This document shows positions 8,470 through 15,964 of a DNA stretch of 16,391 nucleotides, one piece after another (the first letter of the stretch is position 1; each line of letters begins with the position of its first letter). The DNA comes from CAG-217 sp963638105 (GTDB taxonomy: Bacteria > Bacillota > Clostridia > Oscillospirales > Acutalibacteraceae). Under the pieces are notes generated by a model that saw only the letters and a program-made list of their open reading frames with translations, ran no database searches and had not been told where the DNA came from. Where the stretch lies: positions 1 to 16,391 of the forward strand of contig CAVHPP010000030.1 of NCBI GenBank assembly GCA_963638105.1, read 5' to 3'. The position numbers and the translations under genes were made by a program.

Positions 8470-9255
8470 TCACCTGCTGTTCGCTTCAAAATAGGTGCCG
8501 ATGGGCTGCCCGTCCAACACCTTATAAATAGCCGTGGGTCGCTCTCCATTCATAATAATCACCGGAATACCGGCGCCGGTGGCGATCTCCGCCGCCCGAA
8601 TTTTCGTTGTAAAGCCGCCGGTGCCCTTGCTGCCGGCACCCCCGGCTACGGCGTACACATCGTCGTTGATCTCTGCCACACGGCCGATGAGGCGCGCGTC
8701 CTCATTCTCTGCCGGGTTGGCGTCAAACAGGCCGTCCGTGTCGGTAAGCAGGATCAGCAGATCCGCCCCGATCAGTTGAGCCACCGTGGCAGACAGGCAG
8801 TCGTTGTCGCCGTGGAGCAGCTCCTCAACGGACACGCTGTCGTTCTCATTCACAATGGGCAGGGCATCATATTCCAGCAGCTGATTAAAGGTGTCCACCA
8901 AATGTGCCTTTTCCTCCGGGTGATTTAGGGTGTAGCCGGTAAACAGCAACTGGCTCACCACCACCCCATACTCGGAAAACAGCTTGTCGTAGAGGAACAT
9001 CAACTCGCACTGCCCCACCGCCGCGCAGGCTTGCAGCCCGCTGGTATGGTCCGGCCGCTGGCGCATACCCAGCTTACCGGCACCGATACCTACGGCGCCG
9101 CTGGACACCAGCACCACCTGATGACCGGCGTTCTTCAGATCTGCCAGCACAGATACCAGCTTGGCCATCCGGGCAATATTGGTCTTGCCTGTGTCGTGGG
9201 TCAAAGTGGAGGTGCCTACTTTAACCACAATGCGTTTTTTCTCCGTCAACTTCAT
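8470..9255 (-). CDS. proB: Glutamate 5-kinase, short form without PUA domain
   Basis: Phosphorylates L-glutamate to gamma-glutamyl phosphate with ATP, the first and usually proline-inhibited step of proline synthesis. 261 residues, all amino-acid-kinase fold: VVKVGTSTLT (residues ~10-19), VLVSSGAVGIG, NENDSVSVEEL, HGDNDCLSATVAQL, LLTDTDGLFDANP and the nucleotide-site GTGGFTTKIRAAEIA. The C-terminal PUA domain of longer homologues such as E. coli ProB (~367 residues) is absent, as in many Firmicutes. The ATG at 9255 has GGAG about 9 bases upstream. First gene of the proB-proA-propeller-flippase unit, driven by a clear promoter in the divergent gap to ypeB. The leader is short (about 25-30 bases of likely transcript), so no T-box or other riboswitch fits. 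Confidence 0.97.
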   Translation of the reverse strand: MKLTEKKRIVVKVGTSTLTHDTGKTNIARMAKLVSVLADLKNAGHQVVLVSSGAVGIGAGKLGMRQRPDHTSGLQACAAVGQCELMFLYDKLFSEYGVVVSQLLFTGYTLNHPEEKAHLVDTFNQLLEYDALPIVNENDSVSVEELLHGDNDCLSATVAQLIGADLLILLTDTDGLFDANPAENEDARLIGRVAEINDDVYAVAGGAGSKGTGGFTTKIRAAEIATGAGIPVIIMNGERPTAIYKVLDGQPIGTYFEANSR

Positions 9256-9287
9256 TATACACTGCTCCAGGTTACATAGTCAGTTAC

Positions 9288-9316
9288 AGTATACCATACT
9301 TTAGCCCTGGAGTTAA
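9288..9316 (-). promoter_or_regulatory. Sigma-A type promoter of the proBA unit
   Basis: On the minus strand TTAACT (9316-9311), 17-base spacer, TATACT (9293-9288), ending 32 bases before the proB ATG. Four of six and five of six bases match the consensus. The divergent ypeB gene shares this intergenic region. Confidence 0.65.
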
Positions 9317-9325
9317 GATTTTTTT

Positions 9326-9354
9326 GTATGTTTTTCAAAATTCCGTTAAAAATA
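9326..9354 (+). promoter_or_regulatory. Possible sigma-G-like promoter of ypeB
   Basis: GTATG (9326-9330) fits the forespore sigma-G -35 pattern, but the element 17 bases on, AAAAATA, fits the CATNNTA-type -10 only in part. An equally weak sigma-A reading (TTGTAT, then TAAAAA) overlaps it. The guess rests mainly on B. subtilis ypeB being sigma-G controlled. Confidence 0.25.
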
Positions 9355-9408
9355 GAAAAAGAAATGCGGCGGCAGCACAGCGCTGTCCCAAGGGAATGAG
9401 GAATGATT

Positions 9409-10737
9409 ATGACAAAGCGAAGCTCCGTACGACTGCTGTCCTTCGGTCTGCTGCTGGCGGGTATTTTGATTATCTATGCCATCACCGGCACCGTACAGGC
9501 TGCCCGGTACCGGGCGCGGCTGGAAAGCACCTACCGGCAAAGCCTGTCTGCCCTGGCAGAGGACCTGGAGGGCATTGAGACCGATCTGACCAAAAGCGTC
9601 TATGCAAACGGCGCCGCCACCCTGTCCGATGTAAGCCGGGATCTGTCTCAACAGGCCAATCAGGCCAAAGATTCTCTGTCCCGCCTGCCGGTGGAGCAGA
9701 TGAACCTGGCAGGCACCTACAAATTTCTAAGCCAGACCGGGGACTACGCCACTTATCTCAGCAAAAAAGTCTATGCCGGCGAGGCCGTCAGCGCCAAAGA
9801 GCACGAAAATCTGCTCCGACTGCTGCAATACGCCACCAAATATAAAAACAGCGTGACCCAAATGGTAGAGATTTGCAATAACGGCGGCCAAATCACCAAG
9901 CGGGATGTAAAATCTGCGGATGGCACCAGTCTGCCCGCCATCAGCACAGACTTTTCCACCGCGGAGGAAGCCTTTGAGAACTACCCCACCCTGCTGTATG
10001 ACGGCCCCTTTGCAGACGCGGTGCTGCACAAAGAGCCGCAGCTGCTGAAAGGGCAGGACAAGATCAGCAAGGACGCTGCCGCCAAGATCGCTGCCAAGGC
10101 GCTGGGGTGCAATGTAACCCGTCTAAACCGACTGGAGGACGAGGCCGGGCGTATGCCTGCCTATGTGTTCACCAAAGGGCAACAAACGGTGAATGTAACC
10201 AAAAGCGGCGGGTATGTAAGCTCCATTCTCTACGGCGGCAAAGTCAGCGCCAAGTCCATAGATGAAAAAGAAGCGGTCAAGCAGGCAACCGCCTATTTGA
10301 AGAAACTGGGCTACCGAGATATGCGCTCCACCTATTACGCCGCCGACAGCAATATCTGCACCGTCAATTTTGCCTACTGCCGAGACGGAATACTCTACTA
10401 TACAGACCTAATCAAGGTTGGCGTGTCCCTGCGGGACGGCAGCGTGGTATCGCTGGAGGCTCGGGGCTATATCACCAACCACCACCGGCGGAATGTGCCC
10501 ACCTTTACCGTATCGGAAAAGGCAGCCGCCGCCAAGATCAGCCCCTATTTGGAGGTAAAGAGCACCAAAAAGTGCCTGATCCCCAAGGAGGACGGTCGGG
10601 AGGTAGCCTGTATTGAAGTGCTCACCCACTCGGCAGACACCGGAGAGGACGCGCTGGTATACCTGAACGCCGCCACCGGTGCGGAAGAGGACATTCTTCT
10701 TCTTTTGTACAGCGATCATGGCACCCTAACCAAATAA
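9409..10737 (+). CDS. ypeB: Germination protein YpeB
   Basis: 442-residue spore protein. In Bacillus, YpeB is needed for correct placement and stability of the cortex-lytic enzyme SleB in the inner spore membrane. The N-terminus has one membrane helix (about residues 9-29), then a long helical, Gln/Ser/Leu-rich region to about 180 (for example LSQQANQAKDSLSRLP), the hallmark YPTLLYDGPFAD starting at residue 192, and then PepSY-type repeats (KISKDAAAKIAAKALG; DEKEAVKQATAYLKKLGY; TVSEKAAAAKISPYL). Start: ATG 9409 has GAGGA exactly 6 bases upstream and is preferred to the ATG at 9403, which abuts that site. It is divergent from proB and is followed 54 bases later by a small lipoprotein gene in the same direction. 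No sleB is adjacent, unlike the Bacillus sleB-ypeB pair. Its presence implies the organism can form spores. Confidence 0.93.
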   Translation: MTKRSSVRLLSFGLLLAGILIIYAITGTVQAARYRARLESTYRQSLSALAEDLEGIETDLTKSVYANGAATLSDVSRDLSQQANQAKDSLSRLPVEQMNLAGTYKFLSQTGDYATYLSKKVYAGEAVSAKEHENLLRLLQYATKYKNSVTQMVEICNNGGQITKRDVKSADGTSLPAISTDFSTAEEAFENYPTLLYDGPFADAVLHKEPQLLKGQDKISKDAAAKIAAKALGCNVTRLNRLEDEAGRMPAYVFTKGQQTVNVTKSGGYVSSILYGGKVSAKSIDEKEAVKQATAYLKKLGYRDMRSTYYAADSNICTVNFAYCRDGILYYTDLIKVGVSLRDGSVVSLEARGYITNHHRRNVPTFTVSEKAAAAKISPYLEVKSTKKCLIPKEDGREVACIEVLTHSADTGEDALVYLNAATGAEEDILLLLYSDHGTLTK

Positions 10738-10747
10738 AACGCATAAA

Positions 10748-10762
10748 CCCGGCGCCGCCGGG
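10748..10762 (+). other. Short G+C-rich hairpin between ypeB and the lipoprotein gene
   Basis: CCCGGC-GCC-GCCGGG, a perfect 6-bp stem with 3-base loop, lies 11 bases after the ypeB stop. It has no U-tract, so it is unlikely to end transcription; it might stabilise or separate the two parts of the message. Confidence 0.35.
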
Positions 10763-10791
10763 CAGAATAGAACCGAAAGGAAGGCAACACT

Positions 10792-11061
10792 ATGAAAAAC
10801 CGATTGATGATTTTAGCACTGGCCGTGACCGTGCTGGCAAGTGTACTGCTGGGCTGTGCCAAGCAGGAGGAAAAACCAACCACGGAGCCGAACACCACCG
10901 TCAGCGAAACCACCACACGAGAGGAGACCACGGCAAAAAGCCCCGGCGAGGCACTGAGCGAGGGCGCATCTGAGGCCGACTCCAAGGTGCGTGAAGGCGC
11001 CACCGATCTCAGCGAGGCCGCCTCTCGTGCCGGGGAGACCGTATCTCGCGCATTGGAATAA
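10792..11061 (+). CDS. Small lipoprotein with Thr-rich linker and amphipathic helix
   Basis: 89 residues. The first 21 form a lipoprotein signal peptide (KNR, hydrophobic core, lipobox LLGC), so C22 would be lipidated and the protein held on the outer face of a membrane. Residues ~25-48 are a Thr/Glu-rich linker (TTEPNTT, SETTTREETT). The rest, from PGEALSEG on, is an Ala/Ser/Glu-rich amphipathic helix with loose 11-residue periodicity (GASEADSKVRE, GATDLSEAASR, GETVSRALE), somewhat like LEA or YtxH-type sequences. GAAAGGAAGG lies 7 bases before the ATG. It follows ypeB in the same direction and ends in a strong terminator, so the two are probably co-transcribed. Function unknown; a spore or germination role is inferred from position only. 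Confidence 0.78.
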   Translation: MKNRLMILALAVTVLASVLLGCAKQEEKPTTEPNTTVSETTTREETTAKSPGEALSEGASEADSKVREGATDLSEAASRAGETVSRALE

Positions 11062-11076
11062 AATCGCAGCAAAAAG

Positions 11077-11109
11077 AAAGGACTTGTTCATCAGAACAAG
11101 TCCTTTTTT
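11077..11109. terminator. Bidirectional intrinsic terminator
   Basis: AAAGGACTTGTTC pairs perfectly with GAACAAGTCCTTT around a 4-base ATCA loop (13-bp stem), with a T-run on the plus strand and CCTTTCTTTTT on the minus strand. It sits between the convergent lipoprotein gene and fucosidase gene and can serve both. Confidence 0.88.
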
Positions 11110-11112
11110 CAT

Positions 11113-11148
11113 ACCTGAAGGCGCCGCCGCATCGGCGGGGCTTTAGGT
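11113..11148 (-). other. G+C-rich hairpin in the 3' end of the fucosidase transcript
   Basis: On the minus strand ACCT...CCGCCG-ATG-CGGCGG...AGGT folds into a 6-bp G+C stem with 3-base loop and outer pairs AAG/CTT and ACCT/AGGT broken by small internal loops. It starts 3 bases after the fucosidase stop codon and has no U-tract; the bidirectional terminator follows. Probably an mRNA 3' stabiliser. Confidence 0.4.
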
Positions 11149-11151
11149 GTA

Positions 11152-12537
11152 TCATTCGTAAAACCCAATCTCGGCAATGTCCGGGGTGCTGCGGCTTTGG
11201 CGGATCACCAAGCGCACGCCCAGGCAATTCAATCCCCGGCGCAGGCGCACGATTTTCTTCATTCCGATCACCGTGCCCTTGTAAAGACGCTTCATCTTGC
11301 CGTTTGGCTTCTTCGCCCACAGTTCAAAGGCCTCCACCCGCTGGCTCTTGCGAATTTCCTCGGACAGAATCACATATTTCAGCTTATGTACGCTGTCAAA
11401 GTCAAAGTCAATATACCCCTGCTCCGGCTTTAATTCGCCCAGCTGGTATGTGATGATCGGGTGCTCGGTCATCTTGCGAATGGTCTGGCCCATCCCCTTC
11501 AAGGCGTGGGCGTCTCTCGGATGGATCACGCCCTTATTGGTAGGCGGCACATTCAGCAGCAGAGTGCAGTTGTTGCCCACAGAGCCAAGATACAGCTTAA
11601 ACAGTCTGCGCGCGCTCTTAACCGTGCGGTCCTCATTCTTGGACCAGAACCAACCCTTGCGGATGGACACATCCACCTCTGCCGGATACCAAATCAGATC
11701 CCGAGCCATAGACAGCACCTTGCGGCTGCCCAGATCCTCATCCATATTGTTCAGCTTTTTCAGTGCGGCAGCGTCGCCCTCGCCGTGTTGGCTCTTCTCA
11801 TGCGTCTTTTCAGCGTCTGCCAGGCGAGCAGGCACCACACAGAACTCGCTTTTGCGGGTCTTGCCGCCCTCGTTGCCCACCCAGCGCACATCCGGGCCGC
11901 AAATGGAAATCAGCGCGTCCGGCTGCAGTTTGCGGATCAGGGCATAATACCGCGCCCAATCATACTCAAAGTTCGGCACATCGGCGCCTTTCGCACCGTC
12001 AAACCAAACCTCACTGATATGGCCGTAATTGGTAAGCAGTTCCGTTAACTGATTGCAAAAATAATCATTATAATCCGGGGTACCGTAGGTGGGCTCGTGC
12101 ATATCCCAAGGGGAAAGATACACGCCAAAATCCAGTCCGCCGGCAGCGCAGGCGTCAGACACCTGCTTCACAATATCGCCGTCAAAGTCCGTGTTTTTTA
12201 CACTGAACGATGTGTATTCACTGGGCCACAAACAAAAACCGTCGTGGTGCTTACAGGTAAGAATGATACCGCTGGCACCGGCAGCCTTCACCGTGCGCAC
12301 CCATTGCTCCGGCTTGATCTTCTTAATGGTAAAGTCCTGCACCGTTTCTTTGCCGCTGCCCCACTCCCGCTGATTGGCAGTATTCATGCCAAAGTGCATA
12401 AAGCAGTAAAAAGGCTGCTGTGCCAAGTGAACCTGGTTGGGGCGCGGCACCACGCGAATGTAACGCTCCACTTCGCTATCATTCAGCGGCACACCGCCGT
12501 TGGTGGTGGTCCAGTTCTGGTCAAAATTCGGTTTCAT
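11152..12537 (-). CDS. GH29 alpha-L-fucosidase
   Basis: Retaining fucosidase that removes terminal alpha-L-fucose; likely cytoplasmic as there is no signal peptide. 461 residues. Seen: PFYCFMHFGMNT near the N-terminus, the family pattern LTCKHHDGFCLWPS, DFGVYLSPWD, and SEVWFDGAKG with the nucleophile D180. In GPDVRWVGNEGG, E223 is my candidate acid/base, placed by analogy with subfamily-B enzymes where it lies about 45 residues after the nucleophile. The last ~120 residues form a beta-sandwich of F5/8-C type (FELWAKK, CLGVRLVI, IAEIGFYE). This layout fits GH29 subfamily B, which prefers alpha-1,3/1,4-linked fucose as in Lewis antigens. The ATG at 12537 has AGGA 6 bases upstream and comes one base after the mannosidase stop, so the two are translationally coupled. 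Family very sure, linkage less so. Confidence 0.93.
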   Translation of the reverse strand: MKPNFDQNWTTTNGGVPLNDSEVERYIRVVPRPNQVHLAQQPFYCFMHFGMNTANQREWGSGKETVQDFTIKKIKPEQWVRTVKAAGASGIILTCKHHDGFCLWPSEYTSFSVKNTDFDGDIVKQVSDACAAGGLDFGVYLSPWDMHEPTYGTPDYNDYFCNQLTELLTNYGHISEVWFDGAKGADVPNFEYDWARYYALIRKLQPDALISICGPDVRWVGNEGGKTRKSEFCVVPARLADAEKTHEKSQHGEGDAAALKKLNNMDEDLGSRKVLSMARDLIWYPAEVDVSIRKGWFWSKNEDRTVKSARRLFKLYLGSVGNNCTLLLNVPPTNKGVIHPRDAHALKGMGQTIRKMTEHPIITYQLGELKPEQGYIDFDFDSVHKLKYVILSEEIRKSQRVEAFELWAKKPNGKMKRLYKGTVIGMKKIVRLRRGLNCLGVRLVIRQSRSTPDIAEIGFYE

Positions 12538-12538
12538 C

Positions 12539-15500
12539 TTATTTCCTCTCTCTTCCTCGGTTGTAGCAACTGAAATAGCGGCCTTTATCGCCCATATACC
12601 AAGGCAGTTTCATACGCAGGTAACGCAGTTTGTCCCCCAGGCGCATGGTGTAGTCAAAGGGGCGGTCCTCGACCCGGTCATACAGCGGGGTCGCACAAGG
12701 AACAGCCACTGTATTCAGCTCCGTTGCGGCCAAAGCCAGTGTTTCTTCATCCCGGGGCAACACCACCGTGTCGCCGCCCTGCACATTTAAGATCAAAATA
12801 TAGAAGTACAGCTCCTTGGCAACGGCGTCCGTACCGTCCGGGTTATGGCTGTGGGTACTTACATACCCCAGCTGCCCCTCTTGAATATGGGCGGTTTCGT
12901 GCAGATCGTACAGATCCCAGCCGGCAAAACGCCGGGTACGGCTCAGCACCGAGCAAGGCACCGCTTTTCCGCCTACGGTAAAGTCTAAAATCCGATTACT
13001 GTCCGCAGACAGCAGCAGCGCCAGCCGGCGGGTATCTTTCTTTAAGGTCAGGGTCTGACCGGCAAGGCGCAAAGCATTCTTACCGTCCTTTGCAATGGCA
13101 AAAGGAATACCGGCAGCCGTGACCTGATCGCCGATTCGCTCCGCGGGAATAGACAGGGGCAGCTCGCCCTGCTCCCCTTGCTTGGTAATCAACTGCACGT
13201 TCATAGGCAGTGTCAGAGGCGTTGCCTTGGCTGCGTGACCCACCTGCGCCGCCGGTTGCAGCCGCAGGGCAAAGGTCTTGATCTGATACGGTGTAAAGTC
13301 CGTGACCAGGCAGCCGTCTTTTACTGTTGCCGGGCCCTTTTCTTCTTCAGAGGCAAACAGCTCTCGGGCTTCTGCCACACCGGCGCCCAGGCGCAGGGCG
13401 TAGTGCTCCACCGGCGCACCGGCGCCCTCGTTCAGGCGCACCACGATCTCGTCTCCGTCCTCCGCTAACTTCATTGCCCGCAGCACCACCTGGGGGTGAG
13501 AGGCATTTCCAAAGCTGTACGCGGTACCCAGTACGCCCGGGTGCTTTGGCTCCACATACCCGGTCAGGGGCTGCAAAAAGGCACGGGCCTGATTTTGCGT
13601 ATCGGCGCCCACCTGCCCTTTATGGGAGAACAGGGCGTAGCTGTATCGGTTCAGCCCCAGGTCCATCATAGACTGCATGGAGTCGATCCGGTAATTACGC
13701 ACCGGGCTGTGCAGCACGGTCATACGCAGGATATTGTCCTTATACTTGTCCCAGCCGTACTTGCACTCGCTGAGCACAGACACGCCCCAGTCGCCGCTTT
13801 TATCCGTCAGATCCACCCAGTTTTGGGCAGGCACTTCAAACAGCTTTTCCGTCATATTGCCCCGGCGAATGGCGCCCAGCCCCAGGTCAAAGGTAGCCTC
13901 CGGGTTGGTGCAGGCAAAGGCAAATTTGTTCTTTGCCATGGTGTGCAGACTGCGCCACTCAATCTCAGAATACACCTCTACCCGGCTGCCGCCGTCGGTG
14001 AGAGCAATGATATTCTTAAAGGTAGAATCCCCGTCCTTTTGCTCCACGCAGAAGGACACCCGCGCCGGGCCTTTTTCCTGAATGGTCACCGTTACCGGGT
14101 TGGGCAAACGGTCCGGATCCTTATTGGCTTCTTTATAATTCATCTCCCAGGCAGGCCAGGGCTTAGAGCCGGTGTACTTAAACAGCCCCAAGCTAATGGG
14201 CTCCGCCAGCAGCTCCTGCTCGTCCATTTCTTTGTCCAGGATGGAGGTGATGTTGCCCTTTTTGTTCAGGCGCACAATGTACTTTTGGTTCTCCATCTGA
14301 TTTTCGCTGCTGATGGACAGGCTGCCCCGCAGGCGGCAGGGCACATCGGAGGGCCGCACATCATAGACCGCAAAGCCCAGCGCAGGCACCGTGGCAACAA
14401 ATACCAACTCCGCCGTGCCATTTTCATAGCGGTTCACCTGACTTTTCACTTCCCTGCCCTTGGGGTCATATACCCGCGCACAGGCCTTGGGCCAATGGGG
14501 CAGTTCCAGGGTCACCGCGTCCGTGCGGGCCACTTCCAAACTGTTAAATACCGTTACCGGCGTGCCGGCGCAGAAGTCCGTTTTCAGCAGACTGCCCACA
14601 GACCCGGCCGCTTGGGTCAACTCACCGGCAAAGCCGTTCATGGCCATACCGTAGTCGTTCCAGCTGCGGCGATAGGCGCGCTGCACCGAGGTGCCCGGCA
14701 GATCATCGTGGAACTGATGGGCAATGGTACGCTTCCAGTTCAGCTCCATAGCCTCTTTATTGTAATGGGCAGTGCCCAGATAATCCGCCACTACGCCGGA
14801 ACGCTCCGCCATATCCGCCAGTTCCTGGCAGCGGCGGTTCCAACGCTTACCCACGGCCCGGGAAGTGTAGCCGCCCACGCCGTGATTTTGCATCACCAGT
14901 TCCGTCTCCCACCGAGGCAGCTTGGCTTTTTGCTCCGGGGTCAACCGGGCGTTCAGGTCACGGAACAGATCATCCGCACCGGACGCCAGCACCTGCACAT
15001 CGCTGTCTTTGTTTTTGTTAATCTCCTGCTCTACAAAGGCCACGGAGGCTTCCTTGGGCGCACCGCCCCGATCGCCGATCCCGTGGAAGATCATAGTGCT
15101 GTTTAGATCGTATTTTTCGTTTTCTTTCAGCTTTTGCTGCACAAAGTCCCAGTCCCGCAGCTTCTTCAGCGTAAAGTAATAATCATGGGGGTTCAGACTG
15201 GCCAGCACCTGCGCGCCGTCCGGCCCTTGCCACACGCCAATATCAAAAGGAATGCCGTAGGCGCCGCCCCAACCCAGCTTTTGGGTAGTAAAGCCCATCA
15301 GGTTGGCGTGGGCCATAATGCTGGGCAGCGCCCAACCGAAGCCAAAGCAGTCCGGCAGATAAATATCCACCGAGCGCTTGCCGAATTTCTCCTCAAAATA
15401 GCGATTGCCGTAGAGAATATTGCGAAAGAGCGCCTCCGGCGACGGCACATTCACATCGCCGTTCTCAAAGGCGGAACCGCAAACGCTCCACCGCCCCTGG

Positions 15501-15724
15501 GCAATATAGTCCCGCATTTTGGCGTACAGTTCCGGGTAATATTCCTCCATCAGCTCGTAACGATAGCTGCCTTCAAAATTGAAGTGATAGGTGGGATATT
15601 TTTGGAACAGTGCAAAGTTGTCCACCAAAGTATTGTAGATGTACCGGGACACGGTGGTCTCAAAGTCCCAGGACCAAATGGTATCCAGGTGGGCCGTAGC
15701 CACAGTATAGATTTTTTTTTGCAT
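12539..15724 (-). CDS. GH38 alpha-mannosidase
   Basis: Zinc-dependent retaining alpha-mannosidase acting on alpha-mannosides such as N-glycan fragments; no signal peptide, so cytoplasmic. 1061 residues. The metal site is visible as H12 and D14 of AHLDTIWSWDF, the nucleophile D125 of LPDCFGFG, and H339 of HQFHDDLPGTS. The catalytic barrel and helical bundle occupy about residues 1-380, the beta-sandwich domains (EVYSEIEWRSLHTMAKNK and so on) run to ~830, and an added C-terminal sandwich (STHSHNPDGTD, TVVLPRDEETLAL) is known from long bacterial GH38 enzymes. The ATG at 15724 has AAGGGGGA 6 bases upstream and is backed by a near-consensus promoter. A run of nine A bases follows the start within codons 2-5. 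Partner of the GH29 gene downstream; together they suit trimming of mannose- and fucose-bearing glycans taken up from host or food glycoproteins. Confidence 0.95.
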   Translation of the reverse strand: MQKKIYTVATAHLDTIWSWDFETTVSRYIYNTLVDNFALFQKYPTYHFNFEGSYRYELMEEYYPELYAKMRDYIAQGRWSVCGSAFENGDVNVPSPEALFRNILYGNRYFEEKFGKRSVDIYLPDCFGFGWALPSIMAHANLMGFTTQKLGWGGAYGIPFDIGVWQGPDGAQVLASLNPHDYYFTLKKLRDWDFVQQKLKENEKYDLNSTMIFHGIGDRGGAPKEASVAFVEQEINKNKDSDVQVLASGADDLFRDLNARLTPEQKAKLPRWETELVMQNHGVGGYTSRAVGKRWNRRCQELADMAERSGVVADYLGTAHYNKEAMELNWKRTIAHQFHDDLPGTSVQRAYRRSWNDYGMAMNGFAGELTQAAGSVGSLLKTDFCAGTPVTVFNSLEVARTDAVTLELPHWPKACARVYDPKGREVKSQVNRYENGTAELVFVATVPALGFAVYDVRPSDVPCRLRGSLSISSENQMENQKYIVRLNKKGNITSILDKEMDEQELLAEPISLGLFKYTGSKPWPAWEMNYKEANKDPDRLPNPVTVTIQEKGPARVSFCVEQKDGDSTFKNIIALTDGGSRVEVYSEIEWRSLHTMAKNKFAFACTNPEATFDLGLGAIRRGNMTEKLFEVPAQNWVDLTDKSGDWGVSVLSECKYGWDKYKDNILRMTVLHSPVRNYRIDSMQSMMDLGLNRYSYALFSHKGQVGADTQNQARAFLQPLTGYVEPKHPGVLGTAYSFGNASHPQVVLRAMKLAEDGDEIVVRLNEGAGAPVEHYALRLGAGVAEARELFASEEEKGPATVKDGCLVTDFTPYQIKTFALRLQPAAQVGHAAKATPLTLPMNVQLITKQGEQGELPLSIPAERIGDQVTAAGIPFAIAKDGKNALRLAGQTLTLKKDTRRLALLLSADSNRILDFTVGGKAVPCSVLSRTRRFAGWDLYDLHETAHIQEGQLGYVSTHSHNPDGTDAVAKELYFYILILNVQGGDTVVLPRDEETLALAATELNTVAVPCATPLYDRVEDRPFDYTMRLGDKLRYLRMKLPWYMGDKGRYFSCYNRGRERK

Positions 15725-15746
15725 CGAAAGTCCCCCTTATGTGGTC

Positions 15747-15775
15747 ATTGTATCATTATTTTTAGGGGATTGCAA
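15747..15775 (-). promoter_or_regulatory. Sigma-A type promoter of the mannosidase-fucosidase operon
   Basis: On the minus strand TTGCAA (15775-15770), 17-base spacer, TACAAT (15752-15747), 22 bases before the GH38 ATG. The leader is very short and leaves no room for a riboswitch; an operator could overlap the promoter but none is evident. Confidence 0.75.
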
Positions 15776-15799
15776 CACTGTACTGCCCTATAGAAATAG

Positions 15800-15964
15800 G
15801 AAAAAGGCGTAAGAATTGCAGGTATTTCAATCGTGTCATTGACACTTGCCTGTTTATTCGGTTTAATCATAACCGATGTGCAAATCGGCTGGGGTCCGTT
15901 TGCTTCTCTTTACAGCTGGGATAAAAAAGTTAATCCTATTGCCGAAAAATATGACGCAAGTAAA
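15800..15964 (+). other. Fragment of an unrecognised membrane-type protein joined to the integrase remnant
   Basis: The frame is open from 15800 and encodes a hydrophobic stretch (about IAGISIVSLTLACLFGLIIT) followed by a soluble part ending IAEKYDAS. This resembles the signal/anchor region of a membrane or secreted protein, not the N-terminal DNA-binding domain of an integrase. No convincing ATG is present; GTG 15833 would cut the helix. A ribosome-site-like AGGAAAAAGG at 15798 suggests the original start lay near 15815 and was lost or altered. I do not recognise the family. Confidence 0.4.

Noticed and set aside
9377..9386. ACAGCGCTGT palindrome upstream of ypeB
   Set aside because: Only 10 bases, in a G+C-rich leader; could arise by chance and has no supporting context.
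9256..9402. T-box or other riboswitch upstream of proBA
   Set aside because: The promoter leaves only about 25-30 transcribed bases before the proB ATG, far too short, and no T-box sequence is seen.
13496..15106. Long open frame of 536 codons on the plus strand
   Set aside because: It is antisense to the clear GH38 gene, has low-complexity composition (many His, Gln, Arg), no domain I recognise and no ribosome binding site; a shadow of G+C-rich codon use.
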